In this document: positions 44,224 through 49,036 of the stretch, piece after piece
Position numbering within the stretch: the stretch's first letter is position 1
Layout of the letters: each line of letters begins with the position of its first letter
NCBI GenBank assembly: GCA_016926805.1
Contig: JAFGNV010000129.1
Location: 1-49,036, forward strand
Direction of reading: 5' to 3'
DNA length: 49,036 nt
From: Anaerolineae bacterium
GTDB lineage: Bacteria; Chloroflexota; Anaerolineae; 4572-78; J111
The notes under the pieces: generated by a model
The model's database searches: none
Seen by the model: the letters and a program-made list of their open reading frames with translations, nothing else
What the model was told of the DNA's origin: nothing
Made by a program: the position numbers and the translations under genes

Positions 44224-45519
44224 CTAATCCGAAAATTCTGTATCTATTTGGCGGAACACGTTAGCCAGTTGGGTAACATTGCCTTTAATTTCAAACGCCT
44301 GTTCAACCAAAGCTCGCCCATTACATCCTAAACGATGTCGCAATGACTTATTCATGGCCAACCAGGTAATGGCTTCCGCAATTGCGGTTGCGTCTCGCTC
44401 GGGGACTATCCACCCTGTTTCTCCATGACGCACTAACTCTGGGATTCCAGAAACCGGCGTAGATATAACTGGCATTTGCATAGCCATAGCCTCCATCAGT
44501 GCCACAGGTATGCCGTCTCTAGCACCACCTGGAAGAACAACACAAGCCAGCACAAATAGATCGTATTCACGATAAGCATTTAGCACTTCAGGCTGCGTGC
44601 ATGCCCCCCTTAAGGTAATAATATTCTCCAACTCATAGTCGCGAATGAGTCTCTCAAGGATTTCTTTATCTGCCCCCCCCCCTATAATAGTACAACGAAA
44701 ATCAAACCCTTTTACCTTCAACAATTGGCAAGCTTGAATTAAATATTTATGTCCCTTCTTGGCAACAAGACTCCCCACTGCCAGAATAGACAATGGCCCA
44801 CTATCTTCATCTGTTTGAATTGAAGGGCTAAATTGTTCAAGATCCACTCCACAGTGAATGATAGATATGACATCTTCTTTAACGGATGGACATCTTTCAA
44901 GAACCGCTTGTTTGTTAAATTCGGAAATCGCGATGATTCGGGTCGCGTGACTGGTTGTAAAACACAACAAATCATTTGATGTGGAAAATATATCATAAGC
45001 ATGGACAGTGACCGAAAAAGGTAAATCTAATAATTCCGCGATAATGCGAGTGGCTGCCCCAGACAACCAAGCGAAATGAGTGTGTATCAATCTGACAGAT
45101 CTGTCTTTTAATTTGTAAGCTAAGGTAATCGCTTTCAAAAAGATAACCAATCGCTTGAGAATAAGTGTGCCAAAAGACCCGCCAGAGGGATAGGGCTGTC
45201 GAATCAAGTGGAAAAGTAGAATAAAATATTTAAGAGGCGATTTGCAGACAAAATGTAGTTGAGGCCACCACAGCCGCCAAGAGTAAAACTCTGGTGCATA
45301 CTGAATATTTTTTGCACATTGTTTTGAGATGGGCTGCACAGGTTCTTCTTTGGGTTTTAGAAGAGAGAATAAGTGTACCCGAACCCCTTGTTTTTGTATC
45401 TCCCATATCTCATTTGCCACAAAAGTTTCCGTCAAGTACGGAAATCTGAGAAGAACATAGGCTACCTCATAAGTATCCAATGCATCCTCTCTTTGCCTGC
45501 TGTTATAGTTCTTTGCCAT
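44224..45519 (-). CDS. glycosyltransferase family 4
   Basis: A 431-residue GT-B transferase. The N-terminus VAYVLLRFPYLTETFVANEIWEIQKQGVRVHLFSLLKPK is the signature opening of the WcaL/colanic-acid-type GT4 subgroup. Later are HTHFAWLSGAATRI, VTVHAYDIF, SILAVGSLVAKKGHKYLIQACQLL (about 245-268) and GIPVALMEAMAMQMPVISTPVSGIPELV with the Glu-containing donor motif. It overlaps the end of the nucleotidyltransferase-fold gene by 17 bp, with GGAAGGA as ribosome site. A decayed relative of its first quarter lies at 39407-39740. Confidence 0.9.
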   Translation of the reverse strand: MAKNYNSRQREDALDTYEVAYVLLRFPYLTETFVANEIWEIQKQGVRVHLFSLLKPKEEPVQPISKQCAKNIQYAPEFYSWRLWWPQLHFVCKSPLKYFILLFHLIRQPYPSGGSFGTLILKRLVIFLKAITLAYKLKDRSVRLIHTHFAWLSGAATRIIAELLDLPFSVTVHAYDIFSTSNDLLCFTTSHATRIIAISEFNKQAVLERCPSVKEDVISIIHCGVDLEQFSPSIQTDEDSGPLSILAVGSLVAKKGHKYLIQACQLLKVKGFDFRCTIIGGGADKEILERLIRDYELENIITLRGACTQPEVLNAYREYDLFVLACVVLPGGARDGIPVALMEAMAMQMPVISTPVSGIPELVRHGETGWIVPERDATAIAEAITWLAMNKSLRHRLGCNGRALVEQAFEIKGNVTQLANVFRQIDTEFSD

Positions 45520-46708
45520 AACAGAAATCCTTCCACGCTTGCACTACGCAACGCGACAAGTAAGCTTGCTCGGTCTGATCATCAGCGTAAGGTGGTTTCA
45601 AATATCCCAACATTTCTAACCAACGCCGCGCTTCTCGCCGCACCTGAATATTATCCTCTAAAAATAATAGGGGTATTACGGCAAATACAATATGGTAAGT
45701 AGACTGTGTTGGGGACAACGTTAACCTGAACGAAGGTCTTCGTCGGGCACGTAGAAACTCCAGAGCAAGCAGCAATTGCTCGTCAAGAGGCGCTGGCAAC
45801 AACCATAATTGTCTTTTACTTATCTTGTTCTGGGCCACTATCTGGCTCAGATACCGTTCCGGAAACTCAACATAACCATCAAATGAAAATTTAAGGTATT
45901 TTTCAATCACATAACGAAATGAAGCATCACAGGCTTGTCTGACTAACTGCCAAAGTATTGGCATAGATTCAGGGTATAAATCAAGAGACGGCTGCAGTTT
46001 GAAGGCGGTAGCACGGCGCACCAAATCAGGTAAGCAACTCGTCCGACCAACCGCCGGTTCCAACTGTGGCACCAATTCGGCAAAACGACGGCCCCGTTCC
46101 GCATAGGAATAATGGTACTGTCTATGGACGGTCAGCAATGCCTCGGCGCAAGACAATATTGTTTTGTTGACCCAGCGCAAATTTTCCCAGTTTTTAGTTG
46201 TTTGCGGCAAATGGCCCATTGCCTCGGCCATACGATTCATCATAAGCCGAAGTCCGCTTGAAATACTCACGGTACGAGAATCAAGGGTTGGTCCCCGGTT
46301 TAATAGGTATTCCCCATAAAGAGTGAGCCCTGTGCTTTGAACTTCATACGCAGCAATGGTGGGCTGAACAAGCCTCGCATAGTTAACTTGACTGTCGGAC
46401 TTATTGGCAATTAGAGAAGGCTGAGCGATACTTGTTTCCACCCCCAATTGAGCCGTCATCTGTCGTGCGACCCTTCGCAGCCATCGACGATGCCAGAAAT
46501 GAGATGTGATTACGGCCACTTCATAATCGCTGAGAAAGTGTAAGCGATTTCCTTCGATGACCACGCTTCCCTCACCTCGACTGAAACTACCGCGCAGATA
46601 TATCGTCCGTGGCTCTATTCGAGACCTGATGACCGCAACGATTTGCCGTAGATGGTCTTCTATAGTCTGATCCACGATGGGATCGTCTAAAGCCGTATAC
46701 TTGCCCAT
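45503..46708 (-). CDS. nucleotidyltransferase-fold protein of unknown role
   Basis: A 401-residue protein. The N-terminal part carries a minimal nucleotidyltransferase motif: IYLRGSFSRGEGSVVIEG (GS loop, about 42-59) followed by FLSDYEVAVIT with the Asp-x-Glu metal pair (near 64-66); ETSIAQ could hold a third acidic residue. The remaining 300 residues are helical (GLRLMMNRMAEAMGHL, NKTILSCAEALLTVHRQYHYSYAERG), resembling the helical partner domain of such enzymes, and match no family I recognise. The frame is open to 46750, but ATG 46708 lies just after the phosphodiesterase stop and follows CGGAG. It probably moves a nucleotidyl group to a sugar, lipid or protein in this pathway. Confidence 0.65.
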   Translation of the reverse strand: MGKYTALDDPIVDQTIEDHLRQIVAVIRSRIEPRTIYLRGSFSRGEGSVVIEGNRLHFLSDYEVAVITSHFWHRRWLRRVARQMTAQLGVETSIAQPSLIANKSDSQVNYARLVQPTIAAYEVQSTGLTLYGEYLLNRGPTLDSRTVSISSGLRLMMNRMAEAMGHLPQTTKNWENLRWVNKTILSCAEALLTVHRQYHYSYAERGRRFAELVPQLEPAVGRTSCLPDLVRRATAFKLQPSLDLYPESMPILWQLVRQACDASFRYVIEKYLKFSFDGYVEFPERYLSQIVAQNKISKRQLWLLPAPLDEQLLLALEFLRARRRPSFRLTLSPTQSTYHIVFAVIPLLFLEDNIQVRREARRWLEMLGYLKPPYADDQTEQAYLSRCVVQAWKDFCYGKEL

Positions 46709-46709
46709 A

Positions 46710-47903
46710 TTACTCCGTTGAGGGTTTCCACAACACGCGCCCGTCCACATAGTTTGGGGTGGGTAATCCCAGTGAATTCAATAGGGTGGGTAATATATCC
46801 ACCAACTCAACATGAATGCCCTTAATCAAGGTCCTCTGGCTTAGAAAGAGACCATCCGAGTCCAGATAATCGGGCAAGTAACCATGCATAGACATTTGTC
46901 TACGATTGAACCCCCAAATCGTCTTTGTAAACACACCCCCTCGCTCAAGGAGCAAAATCATATCACCATAACGATTATCCGGCATCTCTATATTGTATCG
47001 ATGTAAGTGTTCGGGTGTTAAGATGAAACCGGATTCCAGAGTAGACAAAATATGTTCTACAATTGCTCGTTCTTTATCTGTGCGGAACCAAAAGCGAGCA
47101 TAGTTTGCCTCAATTAAATGGATAAAACGGTATAGATTAGAGCCATGCTGTTTAAAGTGACGGTGAATGTCTACCCGTTTATCTACCTTGATATGCCCAT
47201 GATCGGAAAAGACAAAAACATCAAAATCAGAAACGTGTTGACTATATTCTTTGTATTTGGTTTCAACCAGTTGATCCAATTTGTGCATGCGCTCAATGGT
47301 TTCCGGACCTGTTTGGGTATATTTATGGGAAAAGGGATCTATGCTACCCAAGAAAAAATAGGTCCAGGGGCGAATTCTGGTGAATTTGTGTTGACCGATT
47401 TGGGTAAACTCATTACCCGCACCTTTTTTCATACCCACCACTTCAAAATCTACGTTATGACTACGCAAAATATCAAAGGCGGTAGGATAATGCTTCAGAT
47501 AACCTGGCTCATCCCAGGAGCGGTCCTCCACAACGTTAAAATAAGGCCAATATTTGAGAGGCAAATTAACCATCCAGGGTACACCAAACCAGGCAGTGTT
47601 CTCTTCGCGGAATGTGCGGGTGTATTTGTGGAGAAAGTACCGGGAGCCGACGTTGTCGAACAAGCCCAAGTATTTGAACACCCGCGCCCATTTAAAGGGG
47701 GTGCCAACTGGATCATACTTCCAGATGAACCACTGCAAGTGCTTGTTAGGGTGAACCCCGCTGTACATTGAAGGATGACAAGTAACCGAATGACCCAGTT
47801 CCGAACGCATCCGCCGTTTGTAAGCAAATGAATTCAAGAAGGGCATATATTCCAGACTTTCCGGTTTAAGCGCATCGAAAAAAAAAGTAAGAACAGGTTT
47901 CAT
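46710..47903 (-). CDS. alkaline-phosphatase-superfamily phosphodiesterase/pyrophosphatase
   Basis: A 397-residue metal-dependent hydrolase. The first metal site is LTFFFDALKPESL (Asp near 10). The nucleophile region is LGHSVTCHPSMYSGVHPNKH. The second metal site is VFVFSDHGHIKVDKRVDIHRHF (Asp-His, near 230-235). The ending DILPTLLNSLGLPTPNYVDGRVLW is typical of type-I phosphodiesterase/nucleotide pyrophosphatase and sulfatase-like members. No signal peptide is present, so it probably works in the cytoplasm, unlike most relatives. AAAGGA precedes ATG 47903. The next gene starts one base after its stop. Confidence 0.83.
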   Translation of the reverse strand: MKPVLTFFFDALKPESLEYMPFLNSFAYKRRMRSELGHSVTCHPSMYSGVHPNKHLQWFIWKYDPVGTPFKWARVFKYLGLFDNVGSRYFLHKYTRTFREENTAWFGVPWMVNLPLKYWPYFNVVEDRSWDEPGYLKHYPTAFDILRSHNVDFEVVGMKKGAGNEFTQIGQHKFTRIRPWTYFFLGSIDPFSHKYTQTGPETIERMHKLDQLVETKYKEYSQHVSDFDVFVFSDHGHIKVDKRVDIHRHFKQHGSNLYRFIHLIEANYARFWFRTDKERAIVEHILSTLESGFILTPEHLHRYNIEMPDNRYGDMILLLERGGVFTKTIWGFNRRQMSMHGYLPDYLDSDGLFLSQRTLIKGIHVELVDILPTLLNSLGLPTPNYVDGRVLWKPSTE

Positions 47904-47981
47904 ATAGTAAATTCCTTTACAAATTGGTTAGGGTTTGTAGGTACGATTTTAGGCTTCTTATTATCTACAAGACACAACTGC

Positions 47982-48614
47982 TTATACCCGATGGGCTTCT
48001 CTGCCGAGCACTGAACGCATCTTTTGGACAATTACATCAACGCCCATTTCGTTCAACCCACCCTCTGGCACAATCAAATCGGCATATCGTTTGCTTGGTT
48101 CGACAAATTCTAAATGCATTGGTCGCACACTGTTGAAGTACTGCTCTATAACCAACAGTACAGTTCTCCCCCGCTCTTCAATATCGCGTTTCAACCGCCG
48201 CAAAGCCCGTACATCGGCGTCGGTATCTACAAAGACTTTCAAATCCATCAACGCTCTTAGCGTCGGATCGACAAAGATCAATATCCCTTCAAGTAAAATA
48301 ATCTCTTTAGGCTCAACTCGCTCGGTTTCAGGTTTGCGGGTGTGTGTCTTAAAATCATAAATTGGCTTCTCTATTGGCTTCCTATTCAGAAGTATCTTCA
48401 AATGGCGAATGAGGAGTTCATTTTCCAAAGCATCAGGGTGATCGTAATTGATTCTTTGGCGATCTTCAGAGGAAATAGAGCTGCGATCAATATAATACGA
48501 ATCGTGCTGAATATAAGTCACATCTTCAACCCCAATCCGCTGCAAAATAGCTTGAGAAAGCGTTGTTTTTCCCGAACCAGTACCACCGGCAACACCTATA
48601 ATGAATGGAGACAT
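47982..48614 (-). CDS. udk: uridine kinase
   Basis: A 210-residue kinase that phosphorylates uridine or cytidine to the monophosphate. The P-loop is GVAGGTGSGKTTLSQAIL (about 7-24). HDSYYIDRSSI and INYDHPDALENELLIRHL follow, then the lid segment RRLKRDIEERGRTVLLVIEQY and FVEPSKRYADLIVPEGG. Length and motif order are normal. AGAGGT precedes ATG 48614. Placement at the head of a glycan cluster may serve UTP supply for UDP-sugars, but this is inference. The 78-bp gap after its end holds no gene. Confidence 0.9.
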   Translation of the reverse strand: MSPFIIGVAGGTGSGKTTLSQAILQRIGVEDVTYIQHDSYYIDRSSISSEDRQRINYDHPDALENELLIRHLKILLNRKPIEKPIYDFKTHTRKPETERVEPKEIILLEGILIFVDPTLRALMDLKVFVDTDADVRALRRLKRDIEERGRTVLLVIEQYFNSVRPMHLEFVEPSKRYADLIVPEGGLNEMGVDVIVQKMRSVLGREAHRV

Positions 48615-48822
48615 AACTGTGACCTCTTCTCTGGCAAATATGTTTTACGTGAATCCTTCAAGATCGCCCTTTCAAACCTCTCTACAAATAGCTTAAAAGT
48701 TGTCTGATCCTTGTTTTTCGATTGGGACTGGTAGGACACAAAAATGAAAAAGAATATGGCATGAGCAACTATATCGCCACAACAATTGTTAATAAAAACC
48801 ATCGCAATTGGTCGGAATTCAT
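48596..48822 (-). pseudogene. small membrane protein gene, apparently frameshifted
   Basis: On the - strand ATG 48822 has an excellent ribosome site (GGGAGG, 6 bases away) and reads MNSDQLRWFLLTIVVAI, then TAG at 48771-48769. The neighbouring frame continues at the same spot with IVAHAIFFFIFVSYQSQS, then a charged helix (DQTTFKLFVERFERAILKD), and ends at 48596 inside the udk start. Joined by a one-base shift they make one anchored protein of about 75 residues. It may be a true frameshift, a sequencing error or chance. An uninterrupted alternative starts at ATG 48802. Confidence 0.35.
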
Positions 48823-48876
48823 TATGAACCTCCCGAAAGATGTTGAAATATCTCAACTAGAAAGGGACATTGAAAT

Positions 48877-49036
48877 TCAAGAGCCTCCAAATATGGATAA
48901 AATGATTTGTATAAGAGACCAGATATTGCGAATAAATGTATTTTGGAATTCAAAAGCGCCCAAATCTGGGGCGATGCCAGCCGGCACTGGCTGATCCTCA
49001 AAGTCAAGGGGATAACCAAGATTGACCCCAGCATCA
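48877..49036 (-). CDS. C-terminal end of a secreted parallel beta-helix protein (cut by window end)
   Basis: From the window's right edge the - strand frame reads DAGVNLGYPLDFEDQPVPAG, then IAPDLGAFEF, and runs to a TGA at 48879-48877 (52 codons visible). The string (D/N)LGY..DF...PVP.G.APD(I/L)GA(F/Y)E(F/Y) is the well-known ending of right-handed parallel beta-helix (pectate-lyase-like, Pbl/choice-of-anchor) proteins, which are secreted and often act on or bind polysaccharides. A 22-residue, mostly hydrophobic tail follows that motif, longer than usual and possibly an anchor. The rest of the gene lies outside the window. Confidence 0.7.
   Translation of the reverse strand, partial: DAGVNLGYPLDFEDQPVPAGIAPDLGAFEFQNTFIRNIWSLIQIILSIFGGS

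Noticed and set aside
47145..47771. + strand frame of 208 codons opposite the phosphodiesterase gene
   Set aside because: The - strand carries clear metal-site motifs (FFFDALK, SDHGHI); the + frame has no recognisable domain or ribosome site.
48722..48994. + strand frame of 90 codons at the right end
   Set aside because: It overlaps the convincing - strand beta-helix C-terminus (APDLGAFEF) and the frameshifted membrane protein, starts at TTG and has no recognisable motif.

Overview
The window looks like chromosomal DNA of an uncultured member of the Chloroflexota (Anaerolineae-like). This is inferred from several features: large SH3/TolB-propeller, cyclase-STAND-TPR and thrombospondin-3-repeat proteins; a secreted protein ending in the hydrophobic tail [10 protein letters not shown]; a pentapeptide-repeat protein ending MPDGTKHD; and frequent TTG starts. 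No rRNA, tRNA or CRISPR array was seen, so the taxon is a judgement, not a demonstration.

Left part (1-21.4 kb, mostly GC-rich). On the + strand lie the C-terminal end of a MacB-type ABC permease, its HlyD/MacA-type adaptor, an SH3-TolB propeller protein, a small membrane protein and a YceI-domain protein. They are followed by a GT4 plus WecG/TagA glycosyltransferase pair and a clpC-type AAA+ unfoldase with its own likely promoter. On the - strand is a compact signalling operon: a 1446-aa double-cyclase/STAND/TPR protein laid out like soluble adenylyl cyclase, a pentapeptide-repeat protein (ATGA overlap) and a histidine kinase with an N-terminal cyclic-nucleotide-binding domain, ended by a clear terminator. 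Next come an FprA-like ferredoxin-NADP reductase (-) and a thiamine locus (+): TPP riboswitch with terminator and a visible 9-nt antiterminator pairing, thiN, thiB and thiP. Between thiB and thiP sits a 30-codon remnant resembling the start of a LOG-family gene. The expected ATPase gene thiQ is absent; only an orphan Shine-Dalgarno sequence follows thiP.

Right part (21.4-49.0 kb, visibly AT-richer from about 23 kb). Apart from one insertion sequence, every gene is on the - strand and belongs to an exopolysaccharide/surface-glycan cluster. Read in the direction of transcription it holds: a beta-helix protein (C-terminal end only), a frameshifted small membrane protein, uridine kinase, an AlkP-superfamily phosphodiesterase, a nucleotidyltransferase-fold protein, GT4, FemAB, [IS element], GNAT, polysaccharide deacetylase, a GT4 pseudogene, an AlgD-like nucleotide-sugar dehydrogenase, GT4, FemAB, DegT aminotransferase, FemAB and a CapK-like adenylate-forming enzyme. 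It continues with a 1364-aa transglutaminase/thrombospondin-3-repeat secreted protein, an FkbH-like HAD protein, an acyl carrier protein, GT2, GNAT, GT2, a Gfo/Idh/MocA oxidoreductase and a WbpD-like acetyltransferase.

How the genes may work together (inference): nucleotide sugars are made or modified (AlgD-like, Gfo/Idh, WbpD-like, DegT), assembled by five intact glycosyltransferases, and decorated by an unusually rich acyl/aminoacyl set (three FemAB, two GNAT, CapK, FkbH plus ACP). The FkbH-ACP pair suggests a carrier-bound glyceryl donor. The cluster shows recent rearrangement: a GT4 pseudogene related to an intact GT4 in the same cluster, a complete IS with 17-bp inverted repeats and a 4-bp target duplication, and a gene-against-gene junction where it meets the thiamine locus.
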